Positions 29,277-37,201 of a DNA stretch of 64,000 nucleotides are shown here, piece by piece. How positions within the stretch are numbered: the first letter of the stretch is position 1; each line of letters starts with the position of its first letter. This DNA comes from Ralstonia pickettii DTP0602. GTDB lineage: Bacteria > Pseudomonadota > Gammaproteobacteria > Burkholderiales > Burkholderiaceae. The position numbers and the translations under genes were made by a program. Under the pieces are notes generated by a model that had not been told where the DNA came from, ran no database searches, and saw only the letters and a list, made by a program, of their open reading frames with translations. The stretch covers positions 4,402,001 to 4,466,000 of the forward strand of contig CP006667.1 of NCBI GenBank assembly GCA_000471925.1. The letters run 5' to 3'.

Positions 29277-30175
29277 GGCTGGCTCGAGGCGGGCTGCGCC
29301 AGCAGCGTGGGCGACAGCGCGGTCGACGCCGCTTGCATGAAGACGGTGCCGCGCGCATCGTTGGCGGCGGCGGGCGCGCCCGGCACCGATGCCGGCGCGG
29401 GCACGGCGGGCGAAGCCGGCAGCGGCGGCGATGCGGGAGCCGGGGGCGGTGCGGGCGGCGCAGGCGGTGGCGGCTGCGGCGGCGGCGGTGGTGGCGGTGC
29501 CGCGTTGAGGTCCGTCGGCACCGTGTAGGTAAAGCGCCGCCAGTCCGACGCCAGGTTCCAGTCGCGCGTATTGACGGCATTGATCTGGAATGGCTTGGGC
29601 AGCTGCGACAGGTCGAGCCGCATGCGCACTTCAGCGTGGTAGCTCTCGCCCGGCTTGACCGCATTGCGCTCGAACACGCGCCAGCCGCGCACGCGCTGGA
29701 TGAATTGCAGCGCGCTCTTCAGGCGCGTGAACGGCAGCTGCAGGCCGCCGGTGGAGACGCGGTACTGGCGTGTCAGCGGCTGGTACGACAGGCGCACGTT
29801 GCGGCTGATGTTGACGGGCTTTTCGTCGAACCAGTACCAGCGCGGACGCGTGAGCTGAAAGTCGACCGCGAAATAGAGGGAGATGCCCTTGTGCAGCGCG
29901 TCTTCGAGCGCGGGCGGCAGGTCGAAGTCGAAACTGGCAGCGAGTTCGAAACCGCCATCCTGGTATTCGATGCGCGCTTCGGTGGCTTCGATGACTTGCG
30001 CCTGCACCGCAGGCGGCTGCAACAGCAGAGTCGCCAGCGCCAGCACGAGGGCCAGCCACCAGCGCGCCAGTGCGCCACGCCTGGCTGCGCCGTGGTGGGG
30101 CGGATGCAGGCGCGCCTTGCCCGCCGTAGTGTCCACGGTCGCGCGGCAGTCTGACAGGCGCGGCATGCTCGGCAT
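29273..30175 (-). CDS. DUF4390-family exported protein
   Basis: 300 residues: a hydrophobic signal (WWLALVLALATLLLQ) with an AQAQ cleavage region near residue 60, then a DUF4390 domain (about 60-220; ARIEYQDGGFELAASFDFDLP, WYWFDEKPVN). A Pro/Ala-rich tail contains a long Pro run. DUF4390 genes are conserved between rsmB and ntrY in beta-proteobacteria; no function is established. The C-terminal tail is low-complexity and probably disordered. The start could be further in, for example near the signal. Confidence 0.88.
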   Translation of the reverse strand: MPSMPRLSDCRATVDTTAGKARLHPPHHGAARRGALARWWLALVLALATLLLQPPAVQAQVIEATEARIEYQDGGFELAASFDFDLPPALEDALHKGISLYFAVDFQLTRPRWYWFDEKPVNISRNVRLSYQPLTRQYRVSTGGLQLPFTRLKSALQFIQRVRGWRVFERNAVKPGESYHAEVRMRLDLSQLPKPFQINAVNTRDWNLASDWRRFTYTVPTDLNAAPPPPPPPQPPPPAPPAPPPAPASPPLPASPAVPAPASVPGAPAAANDARGTVFMQAASTALSPTLLAQPASSQP

Positions 30176-30184
30176 CGGATCAGA

Positions 30185-31603
30185 TCAGGCGCGTTTCTGA
30201 AAGCGGGCGTAGAAGAAGCCATCGTGATCCGATGGCAGGCTGGCCTGGCCGGCTTCCTTTTCACCTTGTTCGCCAGCCATTTGCGTGGTTCCGGTGCCGG
30301 GCAGCAGCTGCCCCGGCGCCTGCAATCGTATCGCATCTGCCAGCTGTGCACCAAACCAGCGCGCCTGCTCCTCGCCTTCCGTTGGGAAAATAGAACAGGT
30401 GACGTAGACCAGGATGCCGCCCGGTTTGAGCAGCGGCCACAGCTGCGAGACGATGCGGCGCTGTTCGGTGATCAGCTTGGCGATATCGGTGTCGCGGCGC
30501 AGCCAGCGGATATCGGGATGGCGCCGCACGATGCCCGAGGCCGAGCACGGCACGTCGGCCAGGATGCGGTCGAATGGCTGGCCGTCCCACCAGTCTGAGG
30601 GCCGGCTGGCATCGCCCACCACGATCTTCGCTTCCCTGCCCAGGCGGGCCAGGTTCTCGCCGATGCGAACGGCGCGTTGCGGGTCGCTCTCCACTGCGGT
30701 CACGTCGATATCGGCGAGCTCCAGCAGGTGGCCGGTCTTGCCGCCGGGCGCGGCGCAGGCGTCAAGCACGCGCATGCCGTCGGCCACTTCCAGCAGCGGT
30801 GCGGCCAGTTGCGCGCCGGCATCCTGCACCGACACCACGCCTTCGGCAAAGCCCGGCAACTGCGTTACCGGCACTGCGCGGATCAGCCGCACGGCCTGCG
30901 GGCCGACCACGGTGCCGGCCAGGCCGGCATTGGCGAGGTCGGTCTGGTATTGCTGGACCGAGGTGCGCGCGGTGTTCACGCGCACCGTCATTGGCGGGCG
31001 CACGTTGGCGCTGGCGGCAAGCGTCATCCATTGGTCGGGGTAGGCCTCGCGCAGCATGCGCAGCCACCACGGCGGTAGGTTCCAGCGTGCCTGCTCGTCG
31101 CGGTTGACGTCGGCCAGCAGCGCCTTGCGTTCGCGCAGGAAGCGGCGCAGCACCGCATTGACCAGGCCGCGCGCGTGCGCGGTCTTGGGTTCGGAGGCGG
31201 CGGCGCTCACCGCCTGGTCGACGACCGTGAAGGTGCTGTAGCCGGGGCGGCCCGCGCCCCCGTCCTGCTGGTCTTTGTCTGCATTGTCCTGCTTGTCGCG
31301 CGGGCCCGGCGCGTGTTCCAGCAGCAAGGCCAGCGCCACGGCCAGCAGCGAATCGACCTGCGCGCCGGGCGGGCGCGTGACCAGCTTCGTCACCAGCGCG
31401 CGCGCGGTGCCGAACTGGCGCATGGTGCGATAGGCGATGTCCTGCAGCGCGCCGCGCGTGGCAGCATCGCGCACGCGGTCCAGGCGCAGCTGCGCAGCGG
31501 CGTCCTCGATCGCCTGCGGCAAGGCGGTGCCTTCGCTGACGGCACGTACCGCGGCGGCGGCGCCGAGCATCTGGAAGGCAAGCGAATCGGGAGGCAGGCG
31601 CAT
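30185..31603 (-). CDS. rsmB: 16S rRNA m5C967 methyltransferase
   Basis: 472 residues. An N-terminal NusB-like domain is followed by a Rossmann SAM-dependent methyltransferase with CAAPGGKTGHLLEL, DVPCSASGIVRRHPDI and TCSIFPTEGEEQ, the last two supplying the catalytic cysteines of RNA m5C enzymes. It modifies C967 of 16S rRNA. First gene of a four-gene leftward operon ending with the NtrY/NtrX-like pair; a 9-bp gap separates it from the DUF4390 gene. Confidence 0.95.
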   Translation of the reverse strand: MRLPPDSLAFQMLGAAAAVRAVSEGTALPQAIEDAAAQLRLDRVRDAATRGALQDIAYRTMRQFGTARALVTKLVTRPPGAQVDSLLAVALALLLEHAPGPRDKQDNADKDQQDGGAGRPGYSTFTVVDQAVSAAASEPKTAHARGLVNAVLRRFLRERKALLADVNRDEQARWNLPPWWLRMLREAYPDQWMTLAASANVRPPMTVRVNTARTSVQQYQTDLANAGLAGTVVGPQAVRLIRAVPVTQLPGFAEGVVSVQDAGAQLAAPLLEVADGMRVLDACAAPGGKTGHLLELADIDVTAVESDPQRAVRIGENLARLGREAKIVVGDASRPSDWWDGQPFDRILADVPCSASGIVRRHPDIRWLRRDTDIAKLITEQRRIVSQLWPLLKPGGILVYVTCSIFPTEGEEQARWFGAQLADAIRLQAPGQLLPGTGTTQMAGEQGEKEAGQASLPSDHDGFFYARFQKRA

Positions 31604-31668
31604 ATCGGTCAGGCAGCAGCTAAGGCAGTAAAGTGAGTGGTGGGATCGCGCCGCACGGCGCGGGCCAT

Positions 31669-31705
31669 GAAAAAGCCCGCCGGTCCATGCGGAAACAGCG
31701 GGCAG
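31669..31705 (-). terminator. Terminator after htpX
   Basis: On the minus strand GCCCGC pairs with GCGGGC around a 17-base loop and is followed by TTTTTC. It lies 55-90 bp beyond the htpX stop and separates it from rsmB. Confidence 0.7.
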
Positions 31706-31757
31706 TTTACCCTGTGCGCGGGCCGGGGCCGGTTTTCCGGCCAGCGGGCAGAGGCGA

Positions 31758-32618
31758 TCAGGCCGGGTACGTACCCGTCTGCGCCATCTGCATCAGGCGT
31801 GCGATGCGCTCCTCGGTGGCCGGGTGGGTCGAGAACAGGTTGGCGATGGCGCCGCCCGACAGCGGGTTCATGATCATCATCTGCGCCGTGGCCGGGTGCT
31901 CCTCGGCCGCCTGGAACGGGATGCCCTGCGCGTAGCGGTGGATCTTGTCCAGCGCGCTGGCCAGCGCCTGCGGGTCGCCGCAGATCTCGGCACCGCCGCG
32001 GTCGGCTTCGAATTCACGCGCGCGCGAGATCGCCATCTGGATCAGCGAGGCCGCCAGCGGCGCCAGGATCGCCACGGCAATGCTGGCGATCGGGTTGCTG
32101 CGGTTGCCGTTCTCGTCGCGCCCGCCAAAGAACATCGCCATATTGGCCAGCGCGGAAATGGCACCGGCCATGGTCGCGGCGATGGTCGAGGTCAGGATGT
32201 CGCGGTGGCGCACGTGCGCCAGTTCATGCGCCATCACCCCCCGCAGTTCGCGCTCGGACAGCACGCGCAGGATGCCGGTGGTGGCGGCCACGGCAGCGTG
32301 TTCCGGGTTGCGGCCGGTGGCAAACGCGTTGGGCGCGTCTTCATTGATCAGGTACACGCGCGGCATCGGCAGCCCGGCGCGCTGCGCCAGCTCCTGCACC
32401 ATGCCGTAGAACTGCGGCGCGCTGCCGGCGTCGACTTCCTGCGCGTTGTACATGCGCAGGACCATCTTGTCCGAGAACCAGTAGGAGAAGAAGTTCATGC
32501 CCAGCGCGATCAGCAGCGCCAACATCATGCCGCTGCGCCCGCCGATCATGCCGCCGATGACGATGAACAGCGCCGTGATGGCCGCCATCAGCATGAAGGT
32601 CTTGACCCAGTTGAACAT
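31758..32618 (-). CDS. htpX: Membrane zinc metalloprotease HtpX
   Basis: 286 residues. Four membrane helices, the zinc motif HELAH ([15 protein letters not shown]) and a downstream Glu ligand ([12 protein letters not shown]) define HtpX. It degrades damaged inner-membrane proteins in partnership with FtsH. Length matches the family. Flanked by its terminator and by 216 bp upstream before fmt. Confidence 0.96.
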   Translation of the reverse strand: MFNWVKTFMLMAAITALFIVIGGMIGGRSGMMLALLIALGMNFFSYWFSDKMVLRMYNAQEVDAGSAPQFYGMVQELAQRAGLPMPRVYLINEDAPNAFATGRNPEHAAVAATTGILRVLSERELRGVMAHELAHVRHRDILTSTIAATMAGAISALANMAMFFGGRDENGNRSNPIASIAVAILAPLAASLIQMAISRAREFEADRGGAEICGDPQALASALDKIHRYAQGIPFQAAEEHPATAQMMIMNPLSGGAIANLFSTHPATEERIARLMQMAQTGTYPA

Positions 32619-32834
32619 TGCGGTGATCTCCGTGTAATCGCGAATCGCGTGACTCGCGCCCGGCCGGGAAAGCTGGCGCGATGACCGTTAGATAGGGGCC
32701 GATACCGGAAAATTCAACGGTTGGGCGAGGTCCGGGCCTTGCGCGCCACGCGATGGCGAGCCGCGCACCCGGCGCAATGCGTAGCGTGTCTGCCGGGCGA
32801 TCCCGCCAGCACTTGCGCCACCAGGACCGCCTGA

Positions 32835-33857
32835 TTATGCCTGTGCCGTCCCGTCCCCGGGCACCGCGCAGCGCGCACCCGGCACCAGCGGCATGCCCTG
32901 CAGGAACTGCTGCGCGGGCTGGCGGCGCCCGCCCGGCCTCTGCAGCTCGGTGACCAGTAGCGCGCTGCTGTCGCCGCAGGCGATGAGGATGCCGGCGGCA
33001 TCGGCCGCGAGTACCGTACCAGGCGAATGCGGCAGGCTGCTGGCCGCGGCAAGCGGCGCGGCCTGCCAGCACTTGATCACGGTGTCGCCGACCTGCACCG
33101 TCGCCCCCGGGAACGGATTGAACGCGCGCACCTGGTTGGCCAGTTCCACGGCCGGGCGGCGCAGGTCCAGCGGCGCCTCGTCCTTGGCGATCTTATCGGC
33201 GTAGGTGACGCCCTCTTCCGGCTGCGGCGTAGCGGTCAGCGTCTGGCCCGCGGCCAGCGCCGTCAGCCCCTCGACGATCATGCGCGCGCCCAGCGCGGCC
33301 AGCGTGTCGTGCAGCGTGCCGGTGGTGTCCTCGGGGCCGATCGGCACCGCTTCGCGCGTGAGCATGTCGCCGGTGTCCAGGCCCTCGTCCATCTGCATCA
33401 GCGTGATGCCGGTCTCGGCATCGCCCGCCTCGATGGCGCGGTGGATCGGCGCCGCGCCGCGCCAGCGCGGCAGCAGCGAGCCATGGATATTGAGGCAGCC
33501 CAGGCGCGGCAGCGCCAGCACCTCGGCCGGCAGGATCAGGCCGTAGGCGGCCACCACCATCACGTCGGGCGCGATCTCAGCCAGTGTGTCCACCGCGGCC
33601 GCGGCTTCTTCCGGGTACTTGCCCTGGCGGCGCAGCGAGCGCGGCTGCAGCACCGGGCCGAGCCCGTTGGCGGCGGCGTACTGCTTGACCGGGCTGGCCT
33701 GCAGCTGCATGCCGCGGCCGGCGGGACGGTCCGGCTGCGTGAGCACGGCCACGACGGGAAAGCCGGCTGCGTGGATGGCTTCAAGCGCGACGCGCGCGAA
33801 CTCGGGCGTGCCGGCAAAGGCGACACGCAGGGATCTGGCTTGGGAGGCTTTCGACAT
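32835..33857 (-). CDS. fmt: Methionyl-tRNA formyltransferase
   Basis: 340 residues. Signature blocks [41 protein letters not shown] (His catalytic) and a C-terminal OB-like domain. It formylates Met on initiator tRNA using 10-formyl-THF. Slightly longer than the usual 310-320 residues owing to a C-terminal extension. def, upstream on the same strand, removes the formyl group later from new proteins. Confidence 0.97.
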   Translation of the reverse strand: MSKASQARSLRVAFAGTPEFARVALEAIHAAGFPVVAVLTQPDRPAGRGMQLQASPVKQYAAANGLGPVLQPRSLRRQGKYPEEAAAAVDTLAEIAPDVMVVAAYGLILPAEVLALPRLGCLNIHGSLLPRWRGAAPIHRAIEAGDAETGITLMQMDEGLDTGDMLTREAVPIGPEDTTGTLHDTLAALGARMIVEGLTALAAGQTLTATPQPEEGVTYADKIAKDEAPLDLRRPAVELANQVRAFNPFPGATVQVGDTVIKCWQAAPLAAASSLPHSPGTVLAADAAGILIACGDSSALLVTELQRPGGRRQPAQQFLQGMPLVPGARCAVPGDGTAQA

Positions 33858-33906
33858 GGCAGGTTCCGGGCTTGCTGGCGTCAGGACCGGTGGGCCCTAA
33901 AGCAGA

Positions 33907-33928
33907 ACCGGCCGCTATAGCGGCCGGT
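33907..33928. repeat. 22-bp perfect palindrome between def and fmt
   Basis: ACCGGCCGCTATAGCGGCCG plus GT forms a perfect dyad centred on TA. It would make an 11-bp cruciform or RNA stem without a loop of usual size, and lies between the def stop and the fmt start. There is no T-run, so it is more likely a regulatory or stability element than a terminator. Confidence 0.6.
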
Positions 33929-34032
33929 ACCTTCGTTCTTCGGAAGTCATAAAGATAACAGACCCCCGCGCGCGGGCCATGCGCCGGTGGCTGGATTCCG
34001 GCGGGCTGTTACATCTTTGTGAGGGGCGCCGC

Positions 34033-34539
34033 TTACATGCGCGTGCGTTCGCGCTTCTGCAGTTTGCTCTTGATGCGATTGAGCTTGAGCGGCGACAGGT
34101 ACTCGACAAACACCTTGCCGCGCAGGTGATCGATCTCGTGCTGGATGCACACGGCCAGCAGGTCGTCGGCGTCAAGCTCGAAGGTCTCGCCCTTCTCGTT
34201 GAGCGCGCGCACGCGCACGCGGTCCGGGCGCTCGACGCGGTCGTAGACCTCGGGCACCGACAGGCAGCCCTCTTCCCACACCTTGCGGTTCTCGCTGGCC
34301 CAGATGATCTCCGGGTTGATAAAGACCTGGAGCTGGTCGCGCGTCTCGGAGACGTCGATCACCACCACCTGCTCGTGCACGTTGACCTGGGTGGCGGCCA
34401 GCCCGATGCCAGGCGCTTCATACATGGTTTCAGCCATGTCCTTGACCAGCTGGCGGATGCGGTCGTCCACCGCGGCCACGGGTTTGGCAACGGTGTGCAG
34501 GCGGGGATCGGGGTAAGTCAGGATGTCGAGTTTTGCCAT
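34033..34539 (-). CDS. def: Peptide deformylase
   Basis: 168 residues from [18 protein letters not shown]. All three metal motifs are intact: [17 protein letters not shown] (Cys ligand) and QHEIDHL (two His ligands and catalytic Glu). It removes N-formyl groups from nascent proteins. fmt follows downstream. It is divergent from the LysM gene with 160 bp between starts. Confidence 0.97.
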   Translation of the reverse strand: MAKLDILTYPDPRLHTVAKPVAAVDDRIRQLVKDMAETMYEAPGIGLAATQVNVHEQVVVIDVSETRDQLQVFINPEIIWASENRKVWEEGCLSVPEVYDRVERPDRVRVRALNEKGETFELDADDLLAVCIQHEIDHLRGKVFVEYLSPLKLNRIKSKLQKRERTRM

Positions 34540-34699
34540 GATGCTAGGGCGCAACGCCAAGCGCTGCCGGCGCAACGGTCGCGTTGCGGCGGCCAGTGTT
34601 TACATGCAGAATCGGGGCGCAAGTACAAAAATTCAAGGCGCGCCGCAGCAGGCACGCTCTCCCGGGTCAATCCGGCCGAACCACCGGCTGGTCAGGAAA

Positions 34700-35869
34700 A
34701 TGCGCGATCTTACCAAAGAACACCAGGCGGCGTCGGGCCGCAGGCTGCACGCGTTCACCCTCCTCTTGCTGAGTGCTGCCGGCCTCACAGCCGCGGCCAG
34801 CCTGCCGGCATTGGCCGCGGACCTCACGGTCACGCCAGCGCAGCAGGCCGAGGCCCAGCGCACCGCCCAGCAGGGCATCCCCGTTTCAGAACTCGCCCCC
34901 AGTGCGCCGTCGCAGTACACCGTGCGCACCGGCGACACGCTGTGGGGGATCTCGGGCCGCTACCTGCGCCAGCCCTGGCGCTGGCCCGAGTTGTGGGGCA
35001 TGAACCAGCAGCAGATCCGCAACCCGCACCTGATCTATCCAGGCCAGATCCTGTACCTGATCCAGCGTGACGGCCGCGCCTGGCTGTCGACCACGCCTGG
35101 GGGCAGCGGCACGGTGCACCTGTCGCCACGTACGCGCGGCGGCGACGCCGACAGCGCCGCCATCCTGAGCATCCCCGCCGGCGATATCGAGCCTTTCCTG
35201 ATCCGCCCGCTGGTGGTCGACGAAGGCACGCTCGCCACCTCCGCACGCATCGTCGCGGTGCCCGAGTCGCGCGTGTACCTGGGCCGCGACGACAATGCCT
35301 ACGCGCGCGGCATCGCCGTCGACGCGCCGCCGGGCAGCGACTGGCAGGCCTATCGCCCGGTCACCCCGGTGCGCGACCCCGTCACCAACGCCGTGCTCGG
35401 CTACGAAGCCGAGTACGAAGGCAACGCCCGCCTGGCGCGCGGTGCGCAGGGCCCGGACGCGGTGTCGACGCTGCAGGTCACCCAGGCCCAGCAGGAGATG
35501 GGGGTGGGCACGATGCTGATGCCGCAGCCCGCGCGCGAGGCGGTGCGCTACGTGCCGCACGCGCCCGACGCCGAGGTCGACGGCCGCGTCGCCAAGGTCT
35601 TCGGCGGCGTGCAGTACGGCGGCGCCAAGCAGGTGGTGGTGCTCAACGTCGGCAGCAAGGCGGGTCTCGAACCCGGGCAGGTGCTGGCGTTGTCGCGCGC
35701 CGGCGAGATCGTGCACGACAAGACCGACAGCAACCGCAACATCCGCCTGCCGGACGAACGCTACGGGCTGGCCTTTGTCTTCCGCGTGTTCCCTGGCGTG
35801 GCGTACGCGCTGGTGACCGACGCCTCCAACGTGATCGCGGTGGGCGATCGCGCCACCTCGCCACGCTGA
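34700..35869 (+). CDS. LysM-domain exported protein
   Basis: 389 residues. A signal peptide (TLLLLSAAGLTAAASLPALAA) is followed by a LysM domain at about 70-120 (YTVRTGDTLWGISGRYLRQP, NPHLIYPGQILYL), which binds peptidoglycan. The rest is family-conserved beta-rich sequence without an assigned fold. This gene commonly stands next to dprA, divergent from def/fmt, in this family. The ATG at 34700 is chosen because CAGGAAA precedes it; the open frame extends much further upstream. Confidence 0.9.
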   Translation: MRDLTKEHQAASGRRLHAFTLLLLSAAGLTAAASLPALAADLTVTPAQQAEAQRTAQQGIPVSELAPSAPSQYTVRTGDTLWGISGRYLRQPWRWPELWGMNQQQIRNPHLIYPGQILYLIQRDGRAWLSTTPGGSGTVHLSPRTRGGDADSAAILSIPAGDIEPFLIRPLVVDEGTLATSARIVAVPESRVYLGRDDNAYARGIAVDAPPGSDWQAYRPVTPVRDPVTNAVLGYEAEYEGNARLARGAQGPDAVSTLQVTQAQQEMGVGTMLMPQPAREAVRYVPHAPDAEVDGRVAKVFGGVQYGGAKQVVVLNVGSKAGLEPGQVLALSRAGEIVHDKTDSNRNIRLPDERYGLAFVFRVFPGVAYALVTDASNVIAVGDRATSPR

Positions 35870-35876
35870 GCCGGCC

Positions 35877-36545
35877 TTGCTCGCAACCTGGCTGGCGGCC
35901 GCCGCTGCTCCAGGCGACGCCGCCGCCGGTCCGGGGCGGCGCGACAGCACGCGCGACCCCGATGACGTGATGGCGTGGCTGCGGCTGGCCTGCGCGCCCG
36001 GGGTCGGCCCGGTGGCCGCGCGCCTGCTGCTGGCCGCGTTCGGGCTGCCGCAGCAAGTGCTGGCGCAGAGCGTCGAGGCGCTGTCCTCGGTGGTGCCGCA
36101 GAAGCAGGCGCGTGCGGTGCTGGCCGCGCCCGGCGCGGCGCTGTCGGGGCTGGCCGCGCGCACGCTGGCCTGGCTCGACACGCCCGGCAACCATCTCGTC
36201 ACGCTGGCTGACGACGCCTATCCCCGTCGGCTGTTCGACCTGCCCGATCCGCCACCGCTGCTATATATCAAAGGCGATCCCGCGCTGCTGGCGCGCCCCG
36301 AGGTGGCCATCGTCGGCGCGCGCGGCGCCATCCCACCCGCCCAGCCGGGCCGACCGGACTTTTCTGACTTTGCCGACCCTTCCGACCCCCTGCTGGCCGC
36401 ACTCGGCTACGATCCCGTTACGCTGGACGCGCTGTGCGAGCGCAGCGGCCAGCCCCCGGAAGCCGTCGCCGCGCGCCTGCTCGAGCTGGAACTGGCCGGC
36501 CACGCCGAGCGTCTACCGGGAAACCTGTTCCGCCGCCTTGGCTGA
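35877..36545 (+). pseudogene. dprA: dprA with internal deletion of the Rossmann core
   Basis: The open frame has 222 codons against about 370-400 usual. Residues 1-140 are the normal N-terminal part (MAWLRLACAPGVGPVAARLL, DDAYPRRLFDLPDPPPLLYI) ending at VAIVGAR, the first strand of the Rossmann fold. The sequence then jumps in frame to the linker and C-terminal winged helix (DPLLAALGYDPVTLDALCERSG to LPGNLFRRLG). The roughly 170-residue single-strand-DNA and RecA-binding core is gone, so the product cannot load RecA. TTG at 35877 or ATG at 35970 could start it. It follows the LysM gene by 7 bp. Confidence 0.85.
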
Positions 36546-36638
36546 GCCGCCCGCGAGGCGTCCCGAGGGGGCCGGTGCGCAATACCGATACAATCGCCGG
36601 CTGTCCGCGTGCCGCGGGCGCCTCATGTTTCCGATGCC

Positions 36639-37043
36639 ATGACCGTTTACTTCCCCGAGCGTGATGCCGACGCCATCGCCGAGTGCCTGGCGGCGCGGCC
36701 GCAGGGCCGCCTGGTTGCCTGCCTGTGCGCGCAGTGGTGCGGCACGTGCCGGGACTACCTGCCGGCGCTGACGGCCCTGGCCGGGCGCCATCCGGAGGAT
36801 TGCTTCGTCTGGATCGACATCGAGACGCATGCGGACGCGCTCGGCGATGTCGATATCGAGAACTTCCCGACGGTGCTGGTGCAGCCGGCGTCGGGCGGCA
36901 CGCCGCAGTTCTATGGCACGCTCCTGCCGCATATCGAGGTGCTGGAGCGTATGCTGACGCGCGGCGCAGCGATGCCGGCAAGTGCCGACGATGTGCCGAA
37001 AGTGCTGGACTGGTTACTTGCCGGAAGCCGTGGTGCCGCCTAG
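36639..37043 (+). CDS. Thioredoxin-fold protein
   Basis: 134 residues with a redox-active WCGTC motif (AQWCGTCRDYLPALTAL) and a thioredoxin cis-Pro block (IENFPTVLVQP). No signal peptide, so cytoplasmic. It lies between dprA and topB on the same strand. The ATG at 36639 gives MTVYFPERDADA, the natural family start. Confidence 0.88.
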   Translation: MTVYFPERDADAIAECLAARPQGRLVACLCAQWCGTCRDYLPALTALAGRHPEDCFVWIDIETHADALGDVDIENFPTVLVQPASGGTPQFYGTLLPHIEVLERMLTRGAAMPASADDVPKVLDWLLAGSRGAA

Positions 37044-37201
37044 GTTAAGTTCTGGCGGCGCGGTAAGCCGCGACGGGGCTTGCTTGCACCGCCGTTGATA
37101 CCGCGCTTATTATTGGCGCCTCAAAGCCTCCCGGCGTTCTGATTACTTCGTTTGCAGTGCATTAGCGGGTTGCCGGAAGCGGCTCGCAAGGACCCTTTCC
37201 A

